This document shows positions 31,862 through 39,997 of a DNA stretch of 64,000 nucleotides, in pieces. The translations under genes and the position numbers were made by a program. The DNA is taken from contig CALEUW010000011.1 in NCBI GenBank assembly GCA_937920725.1, positions 1 through 64,000 of the forward strand, given 5' to 3'. Source of the DNA: UMGS1601 sp900553335 (GTDB lineage: Bacteria > Bacillota > Clostridia > Oscillospirales > Ruminococcaceae). Numbering within the stretch: the first letter of the stretch is position 1; each line of letters opens with the position of its first letter. The notes below the pieces were generated by a model. That model was not told where the DNA came from, did no database searches, and worked only from the letters and a program-made list of their open reading frames with translations.

Positions 31862-33789
31862 TGCCGGGACCGGGACCAAGAGGACCGATGGGTCCAAGAC
31901 CTAAAGTTAAAGGAAGCGGAAAAACGCTTAAAAATCTTCTTGATTTTGTAAGCATTAAAAATCGTGTGTACTTTTTGATAGTTGTTTTGTGCATTATAAT
32001 GAGTGCCGTAGCGACCACTATGTCAAGCGTTTTTCTGGGGGATCTGATAGATGAATATATTACCCCTATGCTAAGTCAAAGCGTTCCCGATTTTTCGGGA
32101 CTTATAACGGCTTTGATTTATATGGCTTTGATTTATGCGGCGGGAATTTTTTCAAGCTGGCTTTATAACTTCCTCATGGTTATTATATCTCAGGGAATTT
32201 TAAAAAGCGTAAGAGATAAAATGTTTGCACATATGCAGTCACTGCCGATAAAGTATTTTGACACTCATCTGCACGGCGACATTATGAGCCGGTATACAAA
32301 CGATACCGATACTTTAAGGCAGATGATTTCTCAAAGCATACCTCAAATGCTGTCATCTCTTATTTCTGTAATTGTAACCTTTGTAACTATGGTAAAAACC
32401 AATATATGGCTTACACTGTTTGTTTTGTTTACGGTATTTCTGATGATATTAGTCATGAAAAATATAGGGGGAAAAAGCTCCAAGTATTTTGTAAAGCAGC
32501 AGGAATCCATAGGAGAAATCAACGGATATATTGAGGAGATGATAAACGGTCAGAAGGTAGTAAAGGTTTTTTGTCATGAAGATAAATGTAAGGAAGGCTT
32601 TGATAAGATAAATGATGAGCTTGTTGAAAACGCTTATCAGGCGAATAAATTTGCAAATATTCTGATGCCTATTATGGGAAATCTCGGAAATCTTCAATAC
32701 GTTTTGCTTGCAATTTTCGGAGGAGCTCTGGCGGTAACCGGCGTTGGAGGAATGACCATAGGAACTATAGTGTCTTTTCTTCAGCTCTCAAAGAATTTTA
32801 CCCAGCCGATAACGCAAATATCTCAGCAGATGAACTCGGTTATTATGGCGTTGGCAGGTGCACAGAGAATTTTCGATCTTTTAGATGAGGAAAGCGAGAC
32901 TGACGACGGTTATGTAACGCTTGTAAATGCAAAATATGATAAAAACGGAGATATAACCGAATGTGAAGAAAGAACTGAGCTTTGGGCATGGAAACATCCT
33001 CACGGCGACGGAAGCATAACTTATACAAAGCTCGAGGGCGACGTTGTGCTTGATGATGTTGACTTTGGCTATGTTCCTGAAAAAATAGTGCTTCATGATA
33101 TAAGCATTTATGCAAGACCTGGTGAAAAGGTAGCGTTTGTCGGAGCAACGGGAGCAGGAAAGACAACTATCACAAACCTTATAAACCGTTTTTATGATAT
33201 TGCCGACGGAAAGATCAGATATGACGGAATTAATATAAATAAAATCAAAAAGGCCGATTTAAGACGTTCGCTCGGAATTGTTTTGCAGGATACAAATCTG
33301 TTTACGGGAACTGTTATGGATAATATACGTTACGGAAGGCTTGACGCTACCGATGAAGAGTGTATCGCAGCAGCAAAGCTTGCTAATGCTCATGACTTTA
33401 TCGAAAGGCTTCCGGACGGATATAATACTCATCTTACCGAAAACGGAGCTTCAATTTCACAGGGACAGCGACAGCTTTTGTCTATCGCAAGATGTGCTGT
33501 TGCAGATCCGCCTGTTATGATTTTGGACGAAGCTACATCGTCAATTGACACCAGAACCGAGATAATAGTTCAAAAGGGTATGGACAGTCTTATGTACGGA
33601 AGAACGGTTTTTGTAATTGCTCACAGACTATCCACGATTCAGAATTCTGATGTTATCATGGTGCTTGATCTTGGAAGAATTATTGAACGGGGAAATCACG
33701 ATTCGCTTATTGCTCAAAAGGGAAAATATTATCAGCTTTATACAGGTTCGTTTGAGCTCTCAAGCGGAAATCAAGAACAAAATGTTTAA
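31861..33789 (+). CDS. ABC exporter subunit with canonical ATPase site
   Basis: 642 residues; the start overlaps the stop of the partner by one base. The N-terminus MPGPGPRGPMGPRPK is unusually Pro/Gly-rich, followed by six membrane helices. An insert of about 50 residues (DDGYVTLVNAKYDKNGDITE onward) precedes the ATPase domain, as in many heterodimeric partners. Walker A VGATGAGKTTI and Walker B VMILDEATSSID are canonical. The signature is ASISQGQRQLLS, where the usual SGG is SQG. Together the two proteins make one pump with one active and one degenerate site. Confidence 0.92.
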   Translation: MPGPGPRGPMGPRPKVKGSGKTLKNLLDFVSIKNRVYFLIVVLCIIMSAVATTMSSVFLGDLIDEYITPMLSQSVPDFSGLITALIYMALIYAAGIFSSWLYNFLMVIISQGILKSVRDKMFAHMQSLPIKYFDTHLHGDIMSRYTNDTDTLRQMISQSIPQMLSSLISVIVTFVTMVKTNIWLTLFVLFTVFLMILVMKNIGGKSSKYFVKQQESIGEINGYIEEMINGQKVVKVFCHEDKCKEGFDKINDELVENAYQANKFANILMPIMGNLGNLQYVLLAIFGGALAVTGVGGMTIGTIVSFLQLSKNFTQPITQISQQMNSVIMALAGAQRIFDLLDEESETDDGYVTLVNAKYDKNGDITECEERTELWAWKHPHGDGSITYTKLEGDVVLDDVDFGYVPEKIVLHDISIYARPGEKVAFVGATGAGKTTITNLINRFYDIADGKIRYDGININKIKKADLRRSLGIVLQDTNLFTGTVMDNIRYGRLDATDEECIAAAKLANAHDFIERLPDGYNTHLTENGASISQGQRQLLSIARCAVADPPVMILDEATSSIDTRTEIIVQKGMDSLMYGRTVFVIAHRLSTIQNSDVIMVLDLGRIIERGNHDSLIAQKGKYYQLYTGSFELSSGNQEQNV

Positions 33790-33825
33790 GCTGTAAAAGT
33801 TAAATATTTTAATTTTTAAAATTGC

Positions 33826-33853
33826 TTGCATTTTTCTAAAAATATGTTATTAT
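33826..33853 (+). promoter_or_regulatory. Promoter of the ferredoxin gene
   Basis: TTGCAT (33826-33831) and TATTAT (33848-33853), spacer 16, 53 bases upstream of ATG 33907. Confidence 0.6.
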
Positions 33854-33906
33854 ATATTATAGAAGGTTTTAAAGCCTTTTGAATTTCTTAGAGGAGGGTA
33901 ATTAAA

Positions 33907-34077
33907 ATGGCATACAAGATTTCAGATGAATGTATTTCATGCGGCGCTTGTGCTGCTGATTGTCCTGTAAGTGCAATTTCTGAGGGAGACGGAAAGTACG
34001 TTATCGACGCTGATACTTGCATCGATTGCGGAGCTTGCGCAGGTACTTGCCCTGTAGGCGCACCACAGGCTGACTAA
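33907..34077 (+). CDS. 2[4Fe-4S] ferredoxin
   Basis: A 56-residue clostridial-type ferredoxin. Two cluster motifs are complete: CISCGACAADCPV near the N-terminus and CIDCGACAGTCPV near the C-terminus (CxxCxxCxxxCP each). The protein starts MAYKISDECI and ends GAPQAD, as in the family. It is a small acidic electron carrier for anaerobic redox enzymes. GAGGAGGG precedes ATG 33907 and its own promoter and terminator flank it, so it is a single-gene unit. Confidence 0.95.
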   Translation: MAYKISDECISCGACAADCPVSAISEGDGKYVIDADTCIDCGACAGTCPVGAPQAD

Positions 34078-34098
34078 TTTAATTAGTTACATAACGAA

Positions 34099-34134
34099 AA
34101 AACCACATTCTTTAAAGGGTGTGGTTTTGTTTTA
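34099..34134 (+). terminator. Ferredoxin terminator
   Basis: AAAACCACA (34099-34107) pairs with TGTGGTTTT (34120-34128) around a 12-base loop, followed by GTTTTATT. Confidence 0.85.
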
Positions 34135-34152
34135 TTAAAATTAATATTGTTT

Positions 34153-34167
34153 AAGTCTTTAAGACTT
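34153..34167. promoter_or_regulatory. AAGTCTT-T-AAGACTT palindrome ahead of leuC
   Basis: A perfect 15-base palindrome ending on the first bases of the leuC -35 box. A near-identical one (AAGTCTTTAAAGACTT) is at 35998-36013 ahead of the third gene of the cluster. Confidence 0.45.
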
Positions 34168-34194
34168 GCAAACAAAATATATTTATGATACAAT
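34166..34194 (+). promoter_or_regulatory. Promoter of leuC
   Basis: TTGCAA (34166-34171) and TACAAT (34189-34194), spacer 17, 37 bases upstream of ATG 34231. Confidence 0.7.
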
Positions 34195-34230
34195 AAAGAT
34201 TGGAAAATTAATAAAGGAGAGATAAAATAT

Positions 34231-35493
34231 ATGGGTATGACAATGACTCAAAAGGTTTTGGCGGCTCATGCAGGGCTCGAAAGTGTTAAAGCCGGAGATC
34301 TTATAATGGCAAAGCTCGATATGGTGCTGGGAAATGATATTACTTCTCCAGTTGCTATAAACGAATTTAACAAAGCGGGCTTTTCCGGAGTTTTTGATAA
34401 GACGAAAATTTCAATGGTAATGGATCATTTTGCTCCGAATAAGGACATAAAGGCTGCGACACAGTGCAAGCAGTGCAGAGATTTCTGCGATTCTTTCGGT
34501 GTTGTGAATTTCTATGATGTCGGAGATATGGGAGTTGAACACGCTTTGCTTCCTGAGAAGGGACTTGTAAAGCCGGGCGACTGTGTTATCGGCGCTGATT
34601 CGCATACCTGTACATACGGCGCTCTCGGAGCTTTTTCGACCGGCGTAGGATCTACCGATATGGCAGCAGGAATGGCAACAGGAAAAGCTTGGTTTAAGGT
34701 ACCGTCTGCTATTAAGTTTAATCTTACGGGAAGCCTTAATAAATACGTTTCGGGAAAAGATGTAATTTTACATATAATCGGCAAGATAGGCGTTGACGGT
34801 GCTTTGTATAAGTCTATGGAGTTTTCTGGGGAGGGGCTTAAAAACCTCACTATGGAGGATAGACTTTGCATGGCTAATATGGCAATAGAGGCAGGAGCTA
34901 AAAACGGAATTTTTGCTGTAGACGAGGTTACTCTTGAATATGTTAAGGACAAAGTTATGGACGAATTTACATATTATGCAGCTGACGATGACGCTGAGTA
35001 TGAAAAAGTATACGATATAAATTTAAGCGAAATAAAGCCGACTGTCGCATTTCCTCATCTTCCTGAGAACACAAAGACGTTTGACGAAATAGGTGATGTG
35101 AAAATAGATCAGGTTATAATCGGGTCATGCACAAACGGAAGAATTGAAGATATGCGTGCAGCAGCCGAAATTTTAAAGGGCAAAAAGGTTGCAAAAAATG
35201 TTCGCTGCATAGTTATCCCTGCAACTCAAAAGGTATATCTTACAGCGATGGAAGAGGGGCTTTTGAAGATATTTATAGACGCAGGCTGTGCGGTTTCAAC
35301 TCCTACCTGTGGACCGTGTCTTGGCGGCCATATGGGTATTTTGGCTAAGGGAGAAAGAGCTGTTGCCACGACAAACAGAAACTTTGTCGGAAGAATGGGA
35401 CATCCTGAGAGCGAGGTATATCTTAGCAGTCCGTATGTTGCGGCTGCTAGTGCTGTAACAGGTAAAATATCCGAGCCAAGCGAAATCATGTAA
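34231..35493 (+). CDS. leuC: 3-isopropylmalate dehydratase large subunit
   Basis: With LeuD it isomerises 2- to 3-isopropylmalate in leucine synthesis, using a [4Fe-4S] cluster. 420 residues, the length of the bacterial/archaeal split aconitase-type subunit. Cluster cysteines lie in IIGSCTNGRIEDMRAAAE and in STPTCGPCLGGHMGIL. The active-site region CVIGADSHTCTYGALGAFSTG is intact. The start MGMTMTQKVLAAHAG is family-typical, with AAAGGAG ahead. leuD follows after 13 bases. Homoaconitase-like enzymes share the fold, but leuD and leuB next to it favour leucine. Confidence 0.93.
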   Translation: MGMTMTQKVLAAHAGLESVKAGDLIMAKLDMVLGNDITSPVAINEFNKAGFSGVFDKTKISMVMDHFAPNKDIKAATQCKQCRDFCDSFGVVNFYDVGDMGVEHALLPEKGLVKPGDCVIGADSHTCTYGALGAFSTGVGSTDMAAGMATGKAWFKVPSAIKFNLTGSLNKYVSGKDVILHIIGKIGVDGALYKSMEFSGEGLKNLTMEDRLCMANMAIEAGAKNGIFAVDEVTLEYVKDKVMDEFTYYAADDDAEYEKVYDINLSEIKPTVAFPHLPENTKTFDEIGDVKIDQVIIGSCTNGRIEDMRAAAEILKGKKVAKNVRCIVIPATQKVYLTAMEEGLLKIFIDAGCAVSTPTCGPCLGGHMGILAKGERAVATTNRNFVGRMGHPESEVYLSSPYVAAASAVTGKISEPSEIM

Positions 35494-35506
35494 GGAGGAT
35501 AATAAG

Positions 35507-35986
35507 ATGAAAGTAAACGGAAGAGTTCATAAATACGGAGATAACGTAGACACGGACGTAATTATCCCTGCCCGTTATCTAAATACCTCCGATCACAAAG
35601 AGCTTGCATCTCATTGTATGGAGGATATTGACATTGACTTTGTAAAAAATGTCAAAGAGGGAGATATAATGGTTGCCGATAACAACTTTGGCTGCGGTTC
35701 TTCGAGAGAGCATGCTCCGATAGCAATTAAGGCAAGCGGAATTTCTTGCGTTATTGCAAAAACGTTTGCAAGAATTTTTTATAGAAACTCAATCAATATC
35801 GGGCTGCCTATACTTGAATGCCCGGAAGCAGCAGACGGCATTTCGAGCGGCGATGAGGTTGAGGTCGATTTCGATACAGGCGTTATCAGTAATAAAACAA
35901 CAGGAAAGACATATCAGGGTAATCCTTTCCCTGAGTTTATAAAAAATATTATAAACAAAAACGGACTTTTAAATTCTATTAAGTAA
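35507..35986 (+). CDS. leuD: 3-isopropylmalate dehydratase small subunit
   Basis: 159 residues, the swivel domain that completes the active site with LeuC. It starts VNGRVHKYGDNVDTDVIIPA and contains the substrate-recognition loop NNFGCGSSREHAPIAIKASG. The C-terminus QGNPFPEFIKNIINKNGLL is usual. AAGGAGG precedes ATG 35507. Confidence 0.93.
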   Translation: MKVNGRVHKYGDNVDTDVIIPARYLNTSDHKELASHCMEDIDIDFVKNVKEGDIMVADNNFGCGSSREHAPIAIKASGISCVIAKTFARIFYRNSINIGLPILECPEAADGISSGDEVEVDFDTGVISNKTTGKTYQGNPFPEFIKNIINKNGLLNSIK

Positions 35987-35997
35987 CATCGTCTAAA

Positions 35998-36013
35998 AAG
36001 TCTTTAAAGACTT
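35998..36013. promoter_or_regulatory. AAGTCTTTAAAGACTT palindrome after leuD
   Basis: A perfect 16-base palindrome 24 bases ahead of the YbjQ-like gene, matching the one at 34153. No T-run follows, so it is not an obvious terminator. Confidence 0.4.
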
Positions 36014-36036
36014 AAATATATTAGGAGGGCATACAT

Positions 36037-36351
36037 ATGTATTTATTTTCAATCGAAAACTTAGGAGATCAAAAGTATCAGCCGATTTCTTTGGTAAAAG
36101 GAAGCACCATTCAGTCAAAGAATATGTTTAAGGACATGGGACAGGGCTTTAAAAGCATGGTCGGCGGAGAACTTAAAAGCTACACAAAAATGATGAACGA
36201 GGCAAGAGATATTGCTATTTCGAGAATGGTTGAAGAGGCCGAAAAGCTTGGTGCAGACGCAATTGTCGGAGTTAGATTTTCATCGGCTGCAGTTACTCAG
36301 GGAGCGGCTGAGATAATGGCAGTCGGAACAGCTGTTAAGTTTTTAGGATAA
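36037..36351 (+). CDS. YbjQ/UPF0145-family protein
   Basis: 104 residues of the family often labelled heavy-metal-binding domain. Characteristic parts are LVKGSTIQSKNMFKDMGQGF then KSMVGGELKSYTKMMNEARDIA and LGADAIVGVRFSSAAVTQGAAEIMAVGTAV. Family members form pentameric rings; the role is unknown. GGAGGGC precedes ATG 36037. It lies within the leu cluster between leuD and leuB, which is not an established link. Confidence 0.88.
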   Translation: MYLFSIENLGDQKYQPISLVKGSTIQSKNMFKDMGQGFKSMVGGELKSYTKMMNEARDIAISRMVEEAEKLGADAIVGVRFSSAAVTQGAAEIMAVGTAVKFLG

Positions 36352-36390
36352 GCACTGATATCTGTAGGCTTTAAAAGGAGAATAGAAAAG

Positions 36391-37473
36391 ATGGACAAAA
36401 AAATAGCCGTAATTAAAGGTGACGGAATAGGACCTGAAATAGTATGTGAAGCGCAAAAAGTGCTTGATAAAGTCGGCGTGAAATTCGGACACAAGTTTGA
36501 ATATACCGACGTTTTGATGGGCGGCTGTGCTATAGATGCAACAGGCGAGCCTCTTCCGCAGGAAACGATTGATATATGCAAAGCAAGTGATGCAGTTCTT
36601 TTGGGTAGCATAGGCGGTGATACTACAACATCGCCGTGGTATAAGCTTCCTGCTCATCTGCGTCCTGAAGCGGGATTGCTGAAAATACGCAAGGAGCTTG
36701 GCTTGTTTGCTAATCTTCGTCCATGCTTGCTTTATCCTCAGCTTTCCGGTGCTTGTCCGCTTAAAGAGGAAATCTCCGCAAAAGGCTTTGATATGCTTAT
36801 CATGCGTGAGCTGACGGGCGGGCTTTATTTCGGAGAGCGAAAGACTGAAGAAATTGACGGTGTTATGACTGCTGTCGATACGCTCGCATATAATGAAAAC
36901 GAGATAAGAAGGATTGCTGTAAAGGCTTTCGAGGTAGCTATGAAGCGCAGAAAGAAGGTCACAAGCGTAGATAAGGCTAATGTACTTGACTCGTCACGTT
37001 TGTGGAGAAAAATAGTTACCGAGGTATCCGCAGACTACCCGGAGGTAACGCTTGAGCATATGCTCGTGGATAATTCCGCTATGCAGCTTGTTCGTGATCC
37101 GGCTCAGTTTGACGTAATGGTAACCGAGAATATGTTCGGCGATATTCTTTCCGATGAGGCGTCTATGATTACAGGCTCGATAGGAATGCTTCCTTCAGCG
37201 AGCATGAATGAAACCAAGTTCGGTCTTTATGAACCGAGCGGAGGTTCTGCACCTGATATTGCAGGACAAAACAAGGCAAACCCAATTGCTACGATTTTAT
37301 CTGCGGCTATGATGCTAAGATATTCGTTTGATATGGCAGTAGAAGCCGACGCTGTTGAAGCAGCAGTCGATAAGGTTTTAAACGACGGTTACCGTACATC
37401 CGATATTATGTCGTCAGGCAAAAACCAAGTTTCATGCAGCGAAATGGGAGATCTTATTGCCGCAGCAGTATAA
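36391..37473 (+). CDS. leuB: 3-isopropylmalate dehydrogenase
   Basis: NAD-dependent oxidative decarboxylation of 3-isopropylmalate, third step of leucine synthesis. 360 residues. KIAVIKGDGIGPEIVCEAQK begins the protein; MRELTGGLYFGERK carries the substrate Arg, and NMFGDILSDEASMITGSIGM matches the isocitrate/isopropylmalate dehydrogenase signature. AAAAGGAGAA precedes ATG 36391. It ends the leu operon; repeats and a terminator follow. leuA is not in the window. Confidence 0.94.
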   Translation: MDKKIAVIKGDGIGPEIVCEAQKVLDKVGVKFGHKFEYTDVLMGGCAIDATGEPLPQETIDICKASDAVLLGSIGGDTTTSPWYKLPAHLRPEAGLLKIRKELGLFANLRPCLLYPQLSGACPLKEEISAKGFDMLIMRELTGGLYFGERKTEEIDGVMTAVDTLAYNENEIRRIAVKAFEVAMKRRKKVTSVDKANVLDSSRLWRKIVTEVSADYPEVTLEHMLVDNSAMQLVRDPAQFDVMVTENMFGDILSDEASMITGSIGMLPSASMNETKFGLYEPSGGSAPDIAGQNKANPIATILSAAMMLRYSFDMAVEADAVEAAVDKVLNDGYRTSDIMSSGKNQVSCSEMGDLIAAAV

Positions 37474-37560
37474 TTGACAATTGACAATGGGAAATGGTCA
37501 ATTTGATTTGGAATGCGAAATCAAAATTTGAATTATCATAATGCGTAACTCGTAATTGTT
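37474..37560. repeat. Intergenic repeats after leuB
   Basis: AATTGACAATTGACAATGG (family shared with 44827-44875) starts directly at the leuB stop, followed by TAATGCGTAACTCGTAATTG of the AATTCGTAATT family. An inverted relative of the first motif is at 37684-37725, so the pair flanks the leuB terminator. Confidence 0.6.
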
Positions 37561-37570
37561 AATAAACCTT

Positions 37571-37607
37571 AGACACAGAGGAGTTTTAGATTCTTCTGTG
37601 TCTTTTT
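37571..37607 (+). terminator. leu operon terminator
   Basis: AGACACAGA (37571-37579) pairs with TCTGTGTCT (37595-37603), with a 15-base loop, followed by TTTT. Confidence 0.75.
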
Positions 37608-37732
37608 CGTATATTATGCAACGAACAATTAAAACTGACTATGGATTTAACAAAACATATTTTAAGCAAATGTTTTATTGGCTTAATTGTCAATTCTTCA
37701 TTGTCGACTATCAATTCCGAATTAGATCGGCG

Positions 37733-37761
37733 TTGACTTTGAAAGCTTAATATGATATACT
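37733..37761 (+). promoter_or_regulatory. Promoter of the ROK kinase gene
   Basis: TTGACT (37733-37738) and TATACT (37756-37761), spacer 17, 49 bases upstream of GTG 37810. Confidence 0.75.
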
Positions 37762-37809
37762 AACTATACATAGACGATTGAATTGAGCGCAGAAAAGAGT
37801 GGTAATAAA

Positions 37810-38769
37810 GTGAAGTATTATATAGGAGTTGACCTTGGCGGAACAAATATAGTAGCCGGTGTAGTTGATGAAGAATTTAATATTATTTCAAAAGCTTCAA
37901 CAAAGACTAAAGCTCCAAGACCAGGAGAAGAGATTTGTAAGGATATAGTAGCTGTAATTATGCAGGCGACTGTATTGGGAGGCATTTCTATTTCTGAGAT
38001 TGAGAGCATAGGAATAGGAACTCCCGGAATTGCAAACAGCGACACCGGAACCATAGAATATTCCTGTAATCTTGGTTTTTTTAATTTTGAAATGGTGAGA
38101 ATTATCAGGGGGATGATAGACCTTCCTGTATTTATAGAAAATGATGCCAATGCGGCGGCATACGGCGAGTTTTTGGCTGGCTCGGCTAAGCACGCAAAAG
38201 ACGCTGTGTGTATTACACTCGGAACGGGAGTCGGCGGCGGAATTATAATAGACGGAAAGATTTATTCAGGATTTAATTTTGCAGGAGCAGAGCTTGGACA
38301 TACTGTTGTCGATCCAAACGGACCTGAGTGCAGCTGCGGAAGAAAGGGCTGCTTTGAGGTTTTCTCTTCGGCAACAGGACTCATAAGAATGACCAAAGAG
38401 GCTATAGAGATAAACCACGACTGCCTTATGGCAAAAATGAGCAGGGAAGAAGGAAAAATTTCCGGGCGTCTTTCCTTTAACGCAATGCGTGCAGGATGTC
38501 CTGTGGCCAAAGAGGTTTGCGATAAGTATATAAGATACCTGGCGCTGGGAATTACGAACATGATAAATATTTTCCAACCTGACGTTTTGTGTATCGGCGG
38601 CGGAGTGTGCAATGAGGGCAACGCTCTTTTGCTTCCGGTAAGGGAAATCGTTGAAAAAGAGGTTTATACGAGAAATTCGCCTAAAAACACAGAGATAGTT
38701 ATAGCATCTTTGGGAAATGACGCAGGAATTATCGGTGCAGCATTTTTAGGACTTAATAAGCAGAGATAA
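37810..38769 (+). CDS. ROK-family sugar kinase (glucokinase-like)
   Basis: 319 residues. Start GTG 37810 gives MKYYIGVDLGGTNIVAGVVD, the phosphate-binding motif of ROK kinases; the open frame reaches back to a TTG at 37783 but nine odd residues would precede the fold. FIENDANAAAYGEF and LGTGVGGGIIIDGK form the active site. GPECSCGRKGCFEVFSSATG is the ROK zinc-binding CxCGxxGCxE motif. Most such enzymes in this group phosphorylate glucose; other hexoses or N-acetyl sugars are possible. It is not a repressor as no HTH precedes it. Confidence 0.9.
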   Translation: MKYYIGVDLGGTNIVAGVVDEEFNIISKASTKTKAPRPGEEICKDIVAVIMQATVLGGISISEIESIGIGTPGIANSDTGTIEYSCNLGFFNFEMVRIIRGMIDLPVFIENDANAAAYGEFLAGSAKHAKDAVCITLGTGVGGGIIIDGKIYSGFNFAGAELGHTVVDPNGPECSCGRKGCFEVFSSATGLIRMTKEAIEINHDCLMAKMSREEGKISGRLSFNAMRAGCPVAKEVCDKYIRYLALGITNMINIFQPDVLCIGGGVCNEGNALLLPVREIVEKEVYTRNSPKNTEIVIASLGNDAGIIGAAFLGLNKQR

Positions 38770-38783
38770 CTAGATTAAGATGT

Positions 38784-38878
38784 CCCACACCTCTACAGGC
38801 GGTGGGTTCCGCTTAATTTTTTCGGCTGGTGGGATAGGGTTCTCCCACTGAAAACATTGAATGACGGGGCTATGCCCC
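38784..38878. mobile_element. Three-hairpin element resembling an IS200/IS605 end
   Basis: Within 95 bases lie CCCAC...GTGGG (38784-38806, with inner CC/GG pairing), GTGGGA/TCCCAC (38829-38848) and GGGGC-TAT-GCCCC (38866-38878). The phrases CCTCTACAGGCGGTGGG and GGGTTCTCCCAC look like the subterminal hairpins of IS200/IS605-type elements or their guide-RNA ends, as I remember them. No tnpA or tnpB is nearby, so this would be a solo end or relic. It fills the gap between the ROK gene and the next start. Confidence 0.35.
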
Positions 38879-38895
38879 TTATTGAAGGTGATCTT

Positions 38896-39489
38896 ATGGG
38901 GCTTTTTGATTTGAAGGATAAAACTGAATCAGAGGAGGAGCTTGACAGACTTTTAGAGAGCTTGTCGGTTGACATCGGAGCTGAAAAGATTGATTACAAG
39001 GAGCTTACGATAGAACAGATAGACGAAATTCCGAGCGACGAGCTAGTAAAAGCTGTATGCGTTTGGATAAACGGAAAAATGGACGACGGTGAGGAATATG
39101 GTATAAGCCGTACCGAAACACTTAAAGGACTTCCCGAACCGTGCGGATTTGTTTATTCTATAAAGCTTTTGATTGATGAGTTTGAAAAAAACGGATTCAA
39201 TAAGTTTTATGAAAATCCAAAAAATGCAGAGTATATGGACTTTGCTATAGAGGGATTTAGGACGTTGGGTGAATATGATTTAACTGAGATTTGTGAAAGG
39301 TCAGCGGAAAAATACAAAAAGCTTTATAAAAAGCATGGAGAGAAGTATTTTTCAGGATTTTTGATTGATTACGGTAACAATGCCCTTACCGAGCTTGACT
39401 TTGAATTTGAAACGATCATTGAGAAAAAGGATCTCAACAGAATCCTGATAAATTACATCAGAGGAAATTCAGACGACTTCGGCGACTAG
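38896..39489 (+). CDS. DMP19/DUF4375-like protein
   Basis: 197 residues from ATG 38896, which has GAAGGTGAT as ribosome site; the ATG at 38857 lies inside the hairpin element. An acidic N-terminus (MGLFDLKDKTESEEELDRLL) is followed by a helical domain with FVYSIKLLIDEFEKNGFNKF then YENPKNAEYMDFAIEGFRTLGEYDL, resembling DUF4375 proteins. Function unknown. dCMP deaminase follows after 14 bases. Confidence 0.7.
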   Translation: MGLFDLKDKTESEEELDRLLESLSVDIGAEKIDYKELTIEQIDEIPSDELVKAVCVWINGKMDDGEEYGISRTETLKGLPEPCGFVYSIKLLIDEFEKNGFNKFYENPKNAEYMDFAIEGFRTLGEYDLTEICERSAEKYKKLYKKHGEKYFSGFLIDYGNNALTELDFEFETIIEKKDLNRILINYIRGNSDDFGD

Positions 39490-39503
39490 GGGGAAGCAAA
39501 AAA

Positions 39504-39983
39504 ATGAAAAGAACCGATTATATTTCTTGGGACGAATACTTTATGGGTGTGGCGATGCTTTCCGCAATGCGAAGTAAGGATTCAAACACTCAGGTTGGAG
39601 CTTGCATAGTAAGCTCTGAGAACAAAATTATTTCTGTCGGATATAACGGAATGCCTACAGGCTGTGATGATGATGATATGCCTTGGGAGAGAGAGGGAGA
39701 TACTCTTGAAACAAAATATCCGTTTGTGTGCCATGCGGAGCTTAATGCAATACTCAACAGACAGGCTGTATCTCTTAACGGTTCCAGAATATACGTAACT
39801 CTCTTTCCGTGCAACGAGTGTGCAAAGGCGATAATACAAAGCGGAATCAAAGAGGTTATTTATTTTGACAATAAATATGCCGATTCAAACGGTGTTAAGG
39901 CAAGTATTAAAATGTTTGAAAAAACAGGAGTCAAATACAGGGAGTTTGATAAAAACAATAAAGAATTAATGATCAATCTGTAA
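39504..39983 (+). CDS. Deoxycytidylate (dCMP) deaminase
   Basis: 159 residues of the ComEB type. The enzyme turns dCMP into dUMP for dTMP synthesis and uses zinc: His/Glu in FVCHAELNAIL and the Cys pair in LFPCNECAKAIIQSG. The extra acidic stretch CDDDDMPWERE is typical. The start MKRTDYISWDEYFMGVAML is family-typical. Confidence 0.9.
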   Translation: MKRTDYISWDEYFMGVAMLSAMRSKDSNTQVGACIVSSENKIISVGYNGMPTGCDDDDMPWEREGDTLETKYPFVCHAELNAILNRQAVSLNGSRIYVTLFPCNECAKAIIQSGIKEVIYFDNKYADSNGVKASIKMFEKTGVKYREFDKNNKELMINL

Positions 39984-39997
39984 CGGAGATGAAATAA

